This document shows, in pieces, positions 1-9,966 of a stretch of 64,000 nt of DNA. This DNA comes from Polymorphum gilvum SL003B-26A1 (lineage in GTDB: Bacteria; Pseudomonadota; Alphaproteobacteria; Rhizobiales; Stappiaceae), in contig NC_015259.1 in the NCBI RefSeq assembly GCF_000192745.1, positions 4,045,001 to 4,109,000 on the forward strand, written 5' to 3'. The position numbers and the translations under genes are program-made. The notes below the pieces were generated by a model. That model saw nothing but the letters and a program-made list of their open reading frames with translations. It was not told the DNA's origin and made no database searches. Position 1 is the stretch's first letter, and every line of letters begins with the position of its first letter.

Positions 1-157
1 GTACAAGCCGACCGACGAGGAAGTCGCGCTGTGGCGCGAGGCGGCGGCGCCGCTGCTCGACAGCTGGAAGGCGGACGTCGCGGCCAAGGGCGGCGACGCG
101 GAGGCGATCTACGCCGGCTATCTCGCCGCGCTGGAAAAGCACGGCATCCGCTACTGA
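1..157 (+). CDS. TRAP transporter substrate-binding protein DctP, C-terminal end (partial)
   Basis: The window opens inside a reading frame whose first complete codon is at position 2 and which ends with TGA at 155-157. The 51 visible residues form an amphipathic helical tail (start YKPTDEEVALW, end EKHGIRY). This resembles the last helices of periplasmic DctP-type solute receptors, which deliver a carboxylate or similar substrate to the membrane permeases. The call rests mainly on context, because genes for the small and large TRAP permeases follow directly. Substrate cannot be inferred from this fragment. Confidence 0.72.
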   Translation, partial: YKPTDEEVALWREAAAPLLDSWKADVAAKGGDAEAIYAGYLAALEKHGIRY

Positions 158-218
158 GATCAGACCCGGCGGGCGGAGCCGTCCGCCGGGCCCTCCCACC
201 CCCTGACACGGCGGAGCC

Positions 219-785
219 ATGCACCGGACCGGATTCCTGGAACGGGCGTCGCTGGCGATCGAGAAGGTCGCCGGCGCGCTGCTCGGACTGATCACGCTGC
301 TGGTCGTCGCCTCGGCAATCGGCCGCTACTTCCTCGCCTGGCCGATCCCCGACGCCTTCGACCTGTCGCGGCTGCTGCTCGGCGCGGCGATCATGTGGGG
401 CTTCGCCAGCGTCGCCTACCGCGGCTCGCACATCAAGGTCGACCTGTTCGCCGAGATGCTCGGCGCCAGGACGCGCAGGGCGGTCGACTTCCTGGCCTGG
501 AGCGTGCTGCTCGTCTTCACCCTGCTGCTGACCTGGAAGATGGGCGAGCGGGTGCTGACCGTGTGGCGCGCCGGCGAGGGCACGATGGACCTGCGCCTGC
601 CGCACTGGCCCTTCGTGGCGCTGATCTGGACCGGCGTCGCCGTGTCGCTCGTCGGCGTCACGGCGCGGCTGACGCTGATCGCCCTGCACGGGGCCGGACT
701 CGATCATTTCGAACGCGCCGAAGCGATCCTCGACGACGAGGACACGGCCGGCGCCCTGACGGGTGAAGACAGCAGACATGGCTAG
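219..785 (+). CDS. TRAP transporter small permease, DctQ type
   Basis: This 188-residue protein has four hydrophobic segments, the usual size and topology of the TRAP small membrane subunit. The family signature is visible: RYF followed by a proline-rich turn after helix 1, then a conserved Arg and the HIKVDLF stretch in the second third. In the membrane it would pair with the large permease DctM to import the substrate captured by the DctP protein, driven by an ion gradient. Its stop overlaps the start of the dctM gene by 8 bases, which indicates translational coupling. The acidic C-terminal tail (EAILDDED) is probably cytoplasmic. Confidence 0.93.
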   Translation: MHRTGFLERASLAIEKVAGALLGLITLLVVASAIGRYFLAWPIPDAFDLSRLLLGAAIMWGFASVAYRGSHIKVDLFAEMLGARTRRAVDFLAWSVLLVFTLLLTWKMGERVLTVWRAGEGTMDLRLPHWPFVALIWTGVAVSLVGVTARLTLIALHGAGLDHFERAEAILDDEDTAGALTGEDSRHG

Positions 786-2073
786 CGCCGATCTCATCGC
801 CGTCGCCGGCTTCCTCGCCCTGTTCGCCATGATGATCCTGCGCGTGCCGATCGGCGTCGCCATGGGGCTGGTCGGCATCGGCGGCTTCGCCTCGGTCGCC
901 GGCATCGGGCCGGCGCTCAACCTGCTCGCCCAGTCGCCGATCCGCACGGTGACGGACTTCAACCTGTCGCTGATCCCGTTCTTCATCCTGATGGGCGTGC
1001 TGGCGACCAACTCGGGCATGTCGCGCGAGCTGTTCCGCACCGGCCAGGCCTGGTTCGGCAGCTTCCGGGGCGGCATGGCGCTGTCGACCATCGGCGCCTG
1101 CGCCGGCTTCGCCGCCATCTGCGGCTCGTCGGTGGCGACCGCCGCGACCATGACCAAGATCGCGCTGCCGGAGATGAAGCGGGTCGGCTACCGCGACGAC
1201 ATCGCCACCGGCGTGATCGCCGCCGGCGGCACGCTCGGCATCCTGATCCCGCCGTCGGTGGTGCTCGCCGTCTATGCCTTCATCACCCAGCAGGACGTCG
1301 GCCGGCTGTTCATCGCCGGCGTCGTACCGGGCCTGCTCGCCATCGTCATGTACATGCTGACGGTACGCATCGCCTATGCCCGCTCGCTGCCGGACGGCAC
1401 GCCATTCGACCTGATGGCCGCGATCCGCTCCATGTCGGGCGTGTGGGCGGTGCTGCTGCTGTTCGTCAGCATCATCGGCAGCATCTATTTCGGCCTGGTG
1501 ACGGCGACGGAGGCGGCGGCGGCCGGCTCGGTGCTGACCGCGCTGATCGGCATCCTGCGCGGACGGCTCGGGTTCCGCTCGATCATGGACAGCCTGGTCG
1601 AGGCGCTACGCACCTCGGTCGCCATCTACACCATCCTGATCGGCGCCATCCTGTTCGGCTATTTCCTCGCCATCACCCAGACGCCGCAGAAGATCACCGC
1701 GCTGCTGGTCGGCCTCGACCTCGGCGCCTACAGCACCCTGGCGATCATCCTGCTGTTCTTCATCGTCATGGGCTGCATCCTAGACGCCATGGCGATGATC
1801 ATCCTGCTGGTGCCGATCGTGTTCCCGGTCGTCATCCAGCTCGGCTTCGACCCGATCTGGTTCGGCGTCATCATCGTCATGACCGTCGAACTCGGCCTGA
1901 TCACGCCGCCGGTCGGCATGAACGTGTTCGTCATCAACACGCTGGCGCGCGAAGTCAGCCTGCCGACGGTGTTCAAGGGCGTGCTGCCGTTCGTGGCGGC
2001 CGACATCGTCCGGCTAATCCTGCTGATCGCCTTCCCGGCGATCGTCCTGTTCCTCCCCCACACGATGAAGTGA
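778..2073 (+). CDS. TRAP transporter large permease, DctM type
   Basis: This 431-residue, very hydrophobic protein has about 12 predicted membrane helices and is the transport subunit of a TRAP system. Diagnostic stretches include LGILIPPSVVLAVYAF near residue 150 and the C-terminal MGCILDAMAMIILLVPIVFP. I chose the ATG at 778, which overlaps the dctQ stop (ATGGCTAG), over an in-frame ATG at 763 lying inside dctQ. The gene is followed after 7 bases by a dehydrogenase gene, so the operon probably couples uptake of an organic acid to its oxidation. Confidence 0.95.
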   Translation: MASADLIAVAGFLALFAMMILRVPIGVAMGLVGIGGFASVAGIGPALNLLAQSPIRTVTDFNLSLIPFFILMGVLATNSGMSRELFRTGQAWFGSFRGGMALSTIGACAGFAAICGSSVATAATMTKIALPEMKRVGYRDDIATGVIAAGGTLGILIPPSVVLAVYAFITQQDVGRLFIAGVVPGLLAIVMYMLTVRIAYARSLPDGTPFDLMAAIRSMSGVWAVLLLFVSIIGSIYFGLVTATEAAAAGSVLTALIGILRGRLGFRSIMDSLVEALRTSVAIYTILIGAILFGYFLAITQTPQKITALLVGLDLGAYSTLAIILLFFIVMGCILDAMAMIILLVPIVFPVVIQLGFDPIWFGVIIVMTVELGLITPPVGMNVFVINTLAREVSLPTVFKGVLPFVAADIVRLILLIAFPAIVLFLPHTMK

Positions 2074-2080
2074 GCGATCC

Positions 2081-2947
2081 ATGAAAATCGGTTTCATCGG
2101 CCTCGGCGTCATGGGCGGCGCCATGGCCGGCCATCTCGCCCGCGCCGGCCACGACCTGACCGGCTTCGACCTGTCGCCGGACGCCGGCGCCGGGCTGGCC
2201 AGGGCGGCCTCGGCAGCCGACGCCGTCCGGGGCGCGGAGGTGGTGTTCACCATGCTGCCGCACGGACGCGCGGTTGCCGGCGTGATCGACGAGATCCTCG
2301 ACGCGCTGCCCGAAGGCTGCCTGTTCGTCGACACGAGTTCCTCGGAACCCTGGCTGACCAAGCAGACGGCGGACAGGCTCGCCGCGCGCGGCGTGACCAT
2401 GGTCGACGCGCCGGTCTCGGGCGCGAGCTGGGGCGCGCGTGACGCCCAGCTGGTGTTCATGGTCGGCGGCGACGACGCGGCGGTTGCCAGGGTGCGACCG
2501 CTGCTGGCCCTGATGGGCAAGGCGGCGCATCACGTCGGCCCGCTCGGCGCCGGCCACGCCATGAAGACCATCAACAACGTCATCACGGCGATGACGGTCA
2601 TCTCGACCACCGAGGCGATGCTGATCGGCAAGGCCTACGGCCTCATTCCGAGCGCCATGGCCGACGTGCTCAACGTCTCGACCGGGCAGAGCTTCTGGAC
2701 CACCGAGCGGCTGAAGCAGGACGTGCTCAACCGCGCCTTCAAGGACGAATTCAAGCTGACCCTGATGCGCAAGGACGTCGACATCGCCAACGCGCTGGGG
2801 CGCGAGATGGGGCTAGAGCTGCCGCTGCTGAGCCTCGGCGAGGCGCTGTGGCGCCAGGCCGACGCGGACCTCGGCACCGGCGCCGCGGTTACCGACATGG
2901 TGCGCTGGATCGAAGGCAAGGTCGGCGGCGAACTGACGGACGACTGA
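2081..2947 (+). CDS. NAD(P)-dependent oxidoreductase, 3-hydroxyisobutyrate dehydrogenase family
   Basis: This 288-residue cytoplasmic enzyme begins with a Rossmann nucleotide-binding motif (GFIGLGVMGGAMAGHL, residues 4-19). It also carries the family substrate loop DAPVSGASWGA around residues 108-118 and the conserved NNVITA region with a catalytic Lys (HAMKTINN) near residue 163. Members oxidise beta-hydroxyacids such as 3-hydroxyisobutyrate, tartronate semialdehyde or 2-hydroxy-3-oxopropionate; the exact substrate cannot be read from sequence. It lies 7 bases downstream of the TRAP large permease, so it probably acts on the imported compound. Confidence 0.92.
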   Translation: MKIGFIGLGVMGGAMAGHLARAGHDLTGFDLSPDAGAGLARAASAADAVRGAEVVFTMLPHGRAVAGVIDEILDALPEGCLFVDTSSSEPWLTKQTADRLAARGVTMVDAPVSGASWGARDAQLVFMVGGDDAAVARVRPLLALMGKAAHHVGPLGAGHAMKTINNVITAMTVISTTEAMLIGKAYGLIPSAMADVLNVSTGQSFWTTERLKQDVLNRAFKDEFKLTLMRKDVDIANALGREMGLELPLLSLGEALWRQADADLGTGAAVTDMVRWIEGKVGGELTDD

Positions 2948-2957
2948 AGACACGAAA

Positions 2958-2996
2958 CGAGGCCAGGGATCGAGGCCGGGGATCGAGGCCGGGGAT
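2958..2996. repeat. Three tandem copies of a 13-bp unit
   Basis: The 63-base gap between the dehydrogenase and the DUF3237 gene holds three head-to-tail copies of CGAGGCCRGGGAT (2958-2970, 2971-2983, 2984-2996). The second and third copies are identical and the first differs by one base. A fourth partial unit (CGAA) runs into the ribosome-binding site AAGGAG of the next gene. It may be simple slippage; no protein-binding role is evident. Confidence 0.8.
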
Positions 2997-3010
2997 CGAA
3001 AGGAGCCGCG

Positions 3011-3469
3011 ATGAAGCAACCGGAGCTGCGCCACCTGTGCGACCTGAAGGTCGACCTCGCCGCGCCGATGGAACTCGGCCCGTCGCCGCGCGGCCTGCGC
3101 CGGATCATCCCGATCGTCGGCGGCACGGTCGCGGGCGAACGCCTGTCGGGCCGCATCCTGGCGCTCGGCGCCGACTGGCAGACGATCCTCGCCGACGGCA
3201 CCGCGGAGCTCGATACCCGCTACGCCATCGAGAGCCACGACGGCGCGCTGATCGACATCCGCAACTTCGGCTTCCGTCACGGCCCGCCCGAGGTGCTTGC
3301 CCGGGTGGCGAAGGGCGAGCGGGTCGACCCCTCGGACTATTACATGCGCACCCATCCGCGCTTCGAGACCGGCGACGCCCGCTACCAGTGGCTCAACCGC
3401 ATGATCTGCGTCGGCACCGGCGGGCGCTTCACCGACCACGTCCGGGTCACCGTCTACGAGGTGTCGTGA
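3011..3469 (+). CDS. DUF3237 domain protein
   Basis: This 152-residue protein spans the whole DUF3237 (UPF0311-type) domain. Recognisable parts are the opening LCDLKVDLAAPMELGPSPRG, the IPIVGGTVAGE turn, the YAIESHDGALIDIRNFGF core and a C-terminal YQWLNRMICVGTG. The fold is a small beta-barrel; the function is unknown, but genes of this family often sit in catabolic operons. A good ribosome-binding site (AAGGAG) precedes the ATG. It is the last gene of the TRAP-dehydrogenase operon and may bind or transform an intermediate of that pathway, which is inference only. Confidence 0.9.
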   Translation: MKQPELRHLCDLKVDLAAPMELGPSPRGLRRIIPIVGGTVAGERLSGRILALGADWQTILADGTAELDTRYAIESHDGALIDIRNFGFRHGPPEVLARVAKGERVDPSDYYMRTHPRFETGDARYQWLNRMICVGTGGRFTDHVRVTVYEVS

Positions 3470-3584
3470 AGCGGGCCCTTGTGCCGCGATGTGCGAGCGG
3501 CGGAGCGTCGCGCGGCGCTTGGCACAATTTAAACCAATTCGGCCCATAGTGACCCGTGGTGCTTCGACCCCGGATGAATCGCCC

Positions 3585-4382
3585 ATGTGCCGCCTCGCCG
3601 CCTATCTCGGAACCGAAATCCCACTCGAGAACATCATCGCCAAGCCCAGGCACTCGCTGCTGGTGCAGAGCCAGGACGCGCAGGAGGCCAAGCTGCGCGT
3701 CAACGGCGACGGCTTCGGGATCGCCTGGTACGGCCACCTGCCCGAGCCCGGCCTGTTCAAGGACGTGCTGCCGGCCTGGTCGGACACCAACCTGCCGAGC
3801 GTCTGCCGGCTTGTGCGCTCGCGCCTGTTCCTCGCCCATGTGCGCGCGGCGACCACGGGGGCGACCTCGCGCGACAACTGCCATCCGTTCACCCACGGCC
3901 GCTGGGCCTTCATGCACAACGGCGGCATCGGCGCCTTTTCCGCGATCCGGCGCGACATGGAGGCGCTGATCGGCGACGACTACTACGCCGCGCGGCGCGG
4001 AACGACCGATTCCGAACTGTTCTTCCTGATGCTGCTGACCAACGGCCTCGACGAGGATCCGCACGGCGCGCTGGAGACCACCCTGGCCCAGGTGCTCGAC
4101 ATCGCGGCGCGGCGCACCGACCGGTCCGTGCCGGTGCGGCTGACCTGCGTGTTTTCGGAAGGCTCGCGCATCTTCGCCTTTCGCTTCGCCGACGACGGCC
4201 TGGCGCCGACCCTCTACCTGTCCGAATGCCTCGATCACGGCGGGCGCGCCTTCGCGTCGGAGCCGCTGGAGGGCCCGTGCACGCGCTGGCGGCCCGTGGA
4301 GACCGGCACGCTGATCGAGCTGTCGGGCGCCGGTGCGCTCGCCCGGCCGCTGTTCGCCGCCGAGGTCCGTGCCGCCTGCTGA
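3585..4382 (+). CDS. Class II glutamine amidotransferase
   Basis: This 265-residue protein is an N-terminal-nucleophile hydrolase. I start it at the ATG at 3585 because that places Cys at residue 2, the catalytic nucleophile once Met is removed (MCRLAAYLG); an upstream in-frame ATG would bury it. Further family signs are NGDGFGIAWYG, the HVRAAT motif, NCHPFTHGRWAFMHNGGI and TTDSELFF. It resembles the stand-alone YafJ/EgtC group, which hydrolyses glutamine or gamma-glutamyl amides. The gene is alone between the TRAP operon and pheS, and its partner and substrate are unknown. Confidence 0.9.
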   Translation: MCRLAAYLGTEIPLENIIAKPRHSLLVQSQDAQEAKLRVNGDGFGIAWYGHLPEPGLFKDVLPAWSDTNLPSVCRLVRSRLFLAHVRAATTGATSRDNCHPFTHGRWAFMHNGGIGAFSAIRRDMEALIGDDYYAARRGTTDSELFFLMLLTNGLDEDPHGALETTLAQVLDIAARRTDRSVPVRLTCVFSEGSRIFAFRFADDGLAPTLYLSECLDHGGRAFASEPLEGPCTRWRPVETGTLIELSGAGALARPLFAAEVRAAC

Positions 4383-4553
4383 GGCGCGCCGCCTTTCCCC
4401 AGCAGGCAGGCGTTCGTCCGCCTCCTCATCACACAATCGCGCATCGGGCGCCGCGCCGCCTGTGGCATCGTCCGGCAATTCTGCTAAAAGACGCCTCGAC
4501 TTCGACCGAACGAAGGCGCGCCGAGCGCGCCGCTGAACCGAGACCGAGTGCCC

Positions 4554-5636
4554 ATGTCGGACATTGACACCCTCTATTCTCACATCTCCGCCGCCATCGC
4601 CGCGGCGGCAACGGAAGCGGCCCTGGAAGAGGTGCGCATCGCCGCGCTCGGCAAGAAGGGCAGCATCTCCGAGCTGATGAAGACTCTCGGTTCGATGAGT
4701 CCGGACGAGCGCCAGGCGATGGGACCGGCCCTGAACGGCCTGAAGACGCGCGTCACGGAGGAAATCGCGACGCGCAAGCTGGTGCTGCAGGAAAAGGCGC
4801 TGGAGGAGAAGCTGGCGCGCGAGCGCGTGGACGTCACCCTGCCGCTGCGCCCCGCCCCGGCCGACGAGGGCCGGGTGCATCCGGTCAGCCAGGTGATCGA
4901 CGAACTGACCGCGATCTTCGCCGACATGGGTTTCGCCGTCGCCGAAGGGCCGGATATCGAGACCGACGAGTTGAACTTCACGGCGCTGAACTTCCCCGAG
5001 GGACATCCGGCGCGCGACATGCACGACACGTTCTTCTTCAACCCGAAGGAAAACGGCGAGCGCCTGCTGCTGCGCACCCATACCTCGCCGGTGCAGATCC
5101 GCACCATGCGCAGCCAGACGCCGCCGATCCGCGTGATCATTCCCGGGCGCACCTATCGTTGCGACAGCGACCAGACGCACACGCCGATGTTCCACCAGGT
5201 CGAGGGCCTGGTGATCGACAAGGGCAGCCATCTCGGCCACCTGAAATGGATCCTGGAGGAATTCTGCAAGGCGTTCTTCGAGGTCGACGACATCAAGATG
5301 CGCTTCCGGCCGTCGTTCTTCCCGTTCACCGAGCCGTCGATGGAGGTCGACATCCAGTGCGACCGCTCCGGCGCCGAGGTGAAGTTCGGCGAGGGCAGCG
5401 ACTGGATGGAGATCCTCGGCTGCGGCATGGTGCATCCGAACGTCATCCGCAACTGCGGCCTCGATCCGGACGAGTACCAGGGCTTCGCCTGGGGCATGGG
5501 CATCGACCGCATCGCCATGCTGAAATACGGCATGCCAGACCTGCGCGCCTTCTTCGATGCCGACGTGCGCTGGCTGAAGCACTACGGCTTCCGCCCGCTG
5601 GACCTGCCAACCCTGTTCGGCGGCCTGTCGAGCTGA
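4554..5636 (+). CDS. pheS: Phenylalanine-tRNA ligase alpha subunit
   Basis: This 360-residue catalytic subunit of the cytoplasmic (alpha-beta)2 enzyme charges tRNA-Phe. An N-terminal coiled coil (about residues 10-85) binds tRNA, and the class II aminoacyl-tRNA synthetase core follows. Visible motifs are [26 protein letters not shown], the [21 protein letters not shown] active-site segment and the C-terminal motif 3 [17 protein letters not shown]. An in-frame GTG at 4548 lies two codons upstream, but the ATG at 4554 is the likelier start. The length is normal. Its partner pheT follows after one intervening gene. Confidence 0.98.
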   Translation: MSDIDTLYSHISAAIAAAATEAALEEVRIAALGKKGSISELMKTLGSMSPDERQAMGPALNGLKTRVTEEIATRKLVLQEKALEEKLARERVDVTLPLRPAPADEGRVHPVSQVIDELTAIFADMGFAVAEGPDIETDELNFTALNFPEGHPARDMHDTFFFNPKENGERLLLRTHTSPVQIRTMRSQTPPIRVIIPGRTYRCDSDQTHTPMFHQVEGLVIDKGSHLGHLKWILEEFCKAFFEVDDIKMRFRPSFFPFTEPSMEVDIQCDRSGAEVKFGEGSDWMEILGCGMVHPNVIRNCGLDPDEYQGFAWGMGIDRIAMLKYGMPDLRAFFDADVRWLKHYGFRPLDLPTLFGGLSS

Positions 5637-5688
5637 TCCACGACGCCCTGCTATGTCCGGGCCGGTTACCCGTCGAGGCACGAAAGAG

Positions 5689-6333
5689 ATGACCCTTCTT
5701 CGCCGCGTCTTCCTCGCCGTCCTGCTGCTGACCGGCGCCTTCGCCGGTGCGGCGCTGGCGCAGACCGCCGAGCCGGCGCCCAAGTCGTTCCTGGACGCCT
5801 GCGCCGCCAAGATCGACGAACGCGGCCGGCTGCGCTTCTGCGACGCCTATTTCCGCGACGAGCTGGGCAACCAGGCCGACGCCCTCATCTACCTGCGCGA
5901 CCGCATTACCGGCATGCGGGCGGCGCACGAGGCCGCGGCGGCGGAGAAATACGGTAGCTTCCTGACCGCGATCTACATCGTCGCGTTCCTCACCGTCTGC
6001 TCGATCGTGCTGATCGCCGGCGACCGGCGGCTGGCCGGAACCGCGAAATGGGCCGGCCTGACCACCTCGGCGGCACTGCTCGTTCTCATCGTGGCACTCG
6101 CCAACGGCTGGCTCGGCAAGTACCGGGCCGAATATGCCGCCCAACTGGAACTGGGCATCCTGCGCGACCGGATCGAGACCGAGGCCGCCCAGGCGATGGC
6201 AACAGGCCTGGCGATCACGCCGGAAATGGTGCGCGGCTGGACCGGCGAACTGCAGGCGATCGGCCGGCGCTTCGCTGAAAGCTACGGCGCCGCCACGCCG
6301 CTGCCGGAACTCGAACGCTTCCGGGCAAACTGA
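5689..6333 (+). CDS. Secreted/membrane protein of unknown function between pheS and pheT
   Basis: The 214-residue product starts with a signal-peptide-like sequence ([23 protein letters not shown]), with probable cleavage after ALAQ or anchoring there. A charged segment of about 70 residues follows, then two hydrophobic helices near residues 98-117 and 122-142, and a helical C-terminal region. I chose the ATG at 5689, which has an AAGAG ribosome-binding site, over an upstream one. I recognise no domain. It is co-directional with pheS and pheT, so it is probably co-transcribed with them, but a link to tRNA charging is not evident. Confidence 0.8.
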   Translation: MTLLRRVFLAVLLLTGAFAGAALAQTAEPAPKSFLDACAAKIDERGRLRFCDAYFRDELGNQADALIYLRDRITGMRAAHEAAAAEKYGSFLTAIYIVAFLTVCSIVLIAGDRRLAGTAKWAGLTTSAALLVLIVALANGWLGKYRAEYAAQLELGILRDRIETEAAQAMATGLAITPEMVRGWTGELQAIGRRFAESYGAATPLPELERFRAN

Positions 6334-6386
6334 CCGACATCCCGACCGCGCCGCGCGCACCCCGACGAGACACGAAGAGCACCGCC

Positions 6387-8804
6387 ATGAAATTCACCCT
6401 GTCCTGGCTGAAGGATCACCTGGAGACCGACGCGAGCCTCGACCAGATCGTCGAGCGTCTGACCATGATCGGCCTGGAGGTGGAGCAGGTCACCGACCGC
6501 GCCGCCAAGCTCGCCCCGTTCACCATCGCCAGGGTCATCTCGGCCGAACGGCATCCGAACGCCGACCGGCTGCAGGTGCTCAAGGTCGACACCGGCTCGG
6601 GCGAGCCGCTGCAGATCGTCTGCGGCGCGCCGAACGCCCGCGCCGGCCTGGTCGGCGTGCTCGGCCGGCCGGGCGACCACATCCCCGGCCTCGGCGTGAC
6701 GCTGTCGGTCGGCAAGATCCGCGACGTCGAAAGCTTCGGCATGATGTGCTCGGAACGCGAGCTGGAACTGTCGGACGAGCACACCGGCATCATCGAACTG
6801 CCGGCCGACGCGCCGGTCGGCGCGCGCTTCGCCGCCTGGTCCGGCCTCGACGATCCGGTCATCGAGATCGGCCTGACGCCGAACCGACCCGACTGCACCG
6901 GCGTCCACGGCATCGCGCGCGACCTCGCCGCCGCCGGCCTCGGCACGCTGAAGGAGCGCCGCCACGAGCAGGTGCGCGGCGGCTATCCCTGCCCGACCGG
7001 CGTCACGCTCGACTTCGGTGCCGACAAGCCGCTGTGCAAGGCCTTCGGCCTGCGCCTGGTCAGGGGCGTGAAGAACGGCCCGGCGCCGAAATGGATGCAG
7101 GAGCGGCTGATCGCCATCGGGCTCCGGCCGATCAACGCCCTGGTCGACATCACCAACTACATGACCTTCGACCAGGGCCGGCCGCTGCACGTGTTCGATG
7201 CGGCCAAGGTGAAGGGCGACCTCGTCGTGCGGCGGGCGGCCGCGGGCGAGACGATCCTCGGCCTCAACGGCAAGAGCTACGAGCTGGACGGCGAGACCTG
7301 CGTCATCGCCGACGCCAACGGCGTGGAATCGATCGCCGGCATCCTCGGCGGCGAGCCGTCGGGCTGCGACGAGACGACGACCGACGTTCTGATCGAGAGC
7401 GCGCTGTGGGACGAGGACAACATCGCCCGCACCGGCCGCAAGCTCGGCGTCAACACCGACGCGCGCTACCGCTTCGAGCGCGGCGTCGATCCGGATTTCA
7501 TGCTGCCGGGCCTGGAGATGGCGACGCGGCTGGTGCTGGAACTGTGCGGCGGCGAACCGTCCGAGGTCGTGGTCGCCGGCAGCGTGCCGGAGACGGCCCG
7601 GATCATCGACTTCCCCTATTCGGAAGTGAAGCGGCTGACCGGCCTCGACCTGTCCGTCCCCGAGATCAACGTGACGCTGAAGGCGCTCGGATTCTGGCTC
7701 TCCGGCGCCGGCGACACCGTCAAGGTCGCCGCGCCGAGCTGGCGGCCGGACATCGAGGGCAAGGCGGACCTGGTCGAGGAGGTCGTGCGCATCGTCGGCC
7801 TCGACCGGGTGTCGAACACGCCGCTGCCGCGCACCGGCAGCGTCGGCGCGCGGGTGCTGACCACCGGCCAGATACGCCGCTCGCGCGCACGCCGCACCTT
7901 GGCCGCCCGCGGCCTCGACGAGGCGGTGACGTGGTCCTTCATCTCGCGCGGCCAGGCGGAGGCTTTCGGCGGCGGCGCCGGCACGCTGACGCTCGCCAAC
8001 CCGATCTCCGCCGACATGTCCGACATGCGGCCGAGCCTGCTGCCGGGGCTGATCACGGCGGCCCAGCGCAACGCCGACCGCGGCTTTGCCGACACGGCCC
8101 TGTTCGAGGTCGGGCAGATCTTCGCCGACGACACGCCCGAGGGCCAGCGCATGGTCGCCGCCGGCGTGCGCCGGGGCACGGCACGCTTCGCCGGCGCCGG
8201 GCGCCACTGGTCGGGGTCGGCCGGCGCCGTCGACGTGTTCGAGGCCAGGGCCGATGCCGAGGCGGTGCTGTCGGCGATCGGCGCGCCGGTCGACAAGCTG
8301 CAGGTCCACACAGATGCGCCGGCCTGGTTCCATCCGGGCCGCTCGGGCACGCTCAAGCTCGGGCCGAAGAACCTGCTCGCCGTGTTCGGCGAGATCCATC
8401 CGCGCACGCTCGGCCTGCTCGACATCGAGGGGCCGCTGGTCGGCTTCGAGATCCATCTCGACGCGGTACCCGAGCCCAAGGCAAGGGCGACCCGCTCCAA
8501 GGGCGCGCTCGACATCGCCGACCTGATGCCGGTGCGGCGCGACTTCGCCTTCGTCGTCGACCAGGACGTCGCCGCCGACCGGCTGATCAAGGCCGCGCGC
8601 GGCGCCGACAAGGCGCTGATCGCCGACGTGACGCTATTCGACGTCTATGTCGGGGCGGGGATCGCCGACGGCAGGAAGTCGCTTGCCATCGACGTGACCC
8701 TGCAGCCGAAGGAGCGTACGCTCACCGAGGAGGAGATCGACGCGGTGGGCAAGAAGATCGTCGCCGCCGTCGAGAAGGCCACCGGCGGCACGCTGCGCGG
8801 CTGA
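6387..8804 (+). CDS. pheT: Phenylalanine-tRNA ligase beta subunit
   Basis: This 805-residue protein has the full bacterial domain order. The N-terminal tRNA-binding OB domain lies at about residues 40-150 and the B3/4 editing domain at about 210-375, followed by the B5 domain at about 400-475, a catalytic-like core to about 695 and a C-terminal FDX-ACB anticodon-binding domain (from about 710, [18 protein letters not shown]). It starts [12 protein letters not shown], as is typical of the family. Together with PheS it forms the enzyme that charges and proofreads tRNA-Phe. The final codons are followed by a short convergent gap to the M48 protease gene. Confidence 0.98.
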   Translation: MKFTLSWLKDHLETDASLDQIVERLTMIGLEVEQVTDRAAKLAPFTIARVISAERHPNADRLQVLKVDTGSGEPLQIVCGAPNARAGLVGVLGRPGDHIPGLGVTLSVGKIRDVESFGMMCSERELELSDEHTGIIELPADAPVGARFAAWSGLDDPVIEIGLTPNRPDCTGVHGIARDLAAAGLGTLKERRHEQVRGGYPCPTGVTLDFGADKPLCKAFGLRLVRGVKNGPAPKWMQERLIAIGLRPINALVDITNYMTFDQGRPLHVFDAAKVKGDLVVRRAAAGETILGLNGKSYELDGETCVIADANGVESIAGILGGEPSGCDETTTDVLIESALWDEDNIARTGRKLGVNTDARYRFERGVDPDFMLPGLEMATRLVLELCGGEPSEVVVAGSVPETARIIDFPYSEVKRLTGLDLSVPEINVTLKALGFWLSGAGDTVKVAAPSWRPDIEGKADLVEEVVRIVGLDRVSNTPLPRTGSVGARVLTTGQIRRSRARRTLAARGLDEAVTWSFISRGQAEAFGGGAGTLTLANPISADMSDMRPSLLPGLITAAQRNADRGFADTALFEVGQIFADDTPEGQRMVAAGVRRGTARFAGAGRHWSGSAGAVDVFEARADAEAVLSAIGAPVDKLQVHTDAPAWFHPGRSGTLKLGPKNLLAVFGEIHPRTLGLLDIEGPLVGFEIHLDAVPEPKARATRSKGALDIADLMPVRRDFAFVVDQDVAADRLIKAARGADKALIADVTLFDVYVGAGIADGRKSLAIDVTLQPKERTLTEEEIDAVGKKIVAAVEKATGGTLRG

Positions 8805-8871
8805 CGGCACGGCCCGACGGAACCGCGGGGCATTCCGGCATCGGCCGGGGGCGCCTCGTGCCGGCGCGCGC

Positions 8872-9846
8872 TCAGTACCACAGGCCGAGGCCGCGGGCGC
8901 GGAAGCGCGGGTTGCCGATCTTCGGCACGAAGGACTTGCCCGAGATCGGGGCGGCATGATCGAAGTCGAACGGCTCGACCGAGCGCGTGAGCGCGCGGAT
9001 GCGGCGCACGCGCTCGTCGGTGGCGGGATGGGTGCGCAGGATCGAGGGATCGGGAATGCGCGCGCCCGGCAGGGCCATTGCCTCCCACATGCGGCCCTGG
9101 ACGCGTTCCAGCTTGAGCAAGGCGCTGGCGAGGCCTTCGGGATCGCCGGTCAGGTCGACCGCATCGAGATCGGCGTCGAACTCGCGCGTGCGCGACAGGG
9201 CGAGCTGCAGCAGCGTGCCGACGGTCGGTGCGGCAACCAGCAGTAGGATCAGCAGCCAGGGCACGTTGCCGCCGCCTTCCAGCATCGACGGCATGTGGAA
9301 GAAGAACAGGAACAGGCCGAGGAAGGACATGGTCGAGGTCATGCGCGCGACGATGTCGGCCAGCGCCATGACGCGCACGTCGCCGTTGCGGATGTGGCTC
9401 AGCTCGTGGGCCAGGACGCCTGCGAACTCGCGCGCCGTCAGCTTGCGGATCAGACCGTCGGTGACGCAGATCACCGCCTCTTCCGGGCGCCCGACAGCGA
9501 AGGCGTTCATCATCTTGCTGGGCACGTAGTAGAGCACCGGCACCGAGGGCAGGCCGGCGCGCCGGGCGAGGACCAGGAGGATGTGGTGGCCCTCGGGAAA
9601 CACCGACGCGGGCAACGGCCGGGCGCGATAGAGCCCAAGCACCATTTGCGGCGAGACATGGGTCGCGACGTAGAGCGAGAAGGAGCCGCCGAGCGCCGCC
9701 CAGAACACGCCCTCCGGACCGGCGATGATGTAGGCGCACAGCGCGAGCAGCCCGACGCTGCCGCCGGCGAGCAAGGCCGTTTGCAGGCTGTTCTGCAGCT
9801 TGCGCCGCTGGCGGAGGTTTTCGTCGATGTGCGGAGATGCACTCAT
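8872..9846 (-). CDS. M48 family zinc metalloprotease, HtpX-like
   Basis: The 324-residue protein has two N-terminal membrane helices (about residues 22-42 and 47-65). The protease domain carries the zinc motif HELSH at residues 147-151 and a downstream TREFDAD element that supplies the third ligand. Another hydrophobic hairpin lies between them (about 170-215). Members degrade damaged membrane proteins. I started it at the ATG at 9846 (MSASPHIDEN) because the upstream extension is not hydrophobic or conserved-looking. The gene converges with pheT. A hairpin with a T-run at 9907-9933 separates it from the chemoreceptor transcript upstream. Confidence 0.92.
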   Translation of the reverse strand: MSASPHIDENLRQRRKLQNSLQTALLAGGSVGLLALCAYIIAGPEGVFWAALGGSFSLYVATHVSPQMVLGLYRARPLPASVFPEGHHILLVLARRAGLPSVPVLYYVPSKMMNAFAVGRPEEAVICVTDGLIRKLTAREFAGVLAHELSHIRNGDVRVMALADIVARMTSTMSFLGLFLFFFHMPSMLEGGGNVPWLLILLLVAAPTVGTLLQLALSRTREFDADLDAVDLTGDPEGLASALLKLERVQGRMWEAMALPGARIPDPSILRTHPATDERVRRIRALTRSVEPFDFDHAAPISGKSFVPKIGNPRFRARGLGLWY

Positions 9847-9906
9847 GCCTCCAAGATAGGGATCTCGGGCGGCGCCGTCACCCCATCGCAAGCGTCGCAC
9901 GAAAAA

Positions 9907-9933
9907 GGGCTGCTGCCCGGCCGGCGGCAGCCC
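9907..9933 (-). terminator. Rho-independent terminator reading on the minus strand
   Basis: An 11-bp stem (GGGCTGCTGCC pairing with GGCGGCAGCCC, one wobble pair) with a 5-base loop is followed on the minus strand by TTTTTC. It would stop transcription arriving from the chemoreceptor gene before the M48 gene. A nearly identical stem is repeated at 10129-10155. Confidence 0.75.
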
Positions 9934-9966
9934 TCAGCTTATTGACAACCCTGCAGCCTCTCCGCT

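Noticed and set aside
3447-5810. Long minus-strand frame of 787 codons
   Set aside because: It is antisense to the amidotransferase and pheS genes, which are certain; the composition is typical of GC-rich shadow frames.
6134-8959. Long plus-strand frame of 941 codons over pheT
   Set aside because: It is arginine- and proline-rich with no domain; pheT in another frame has complete motifs and normal codon bias.
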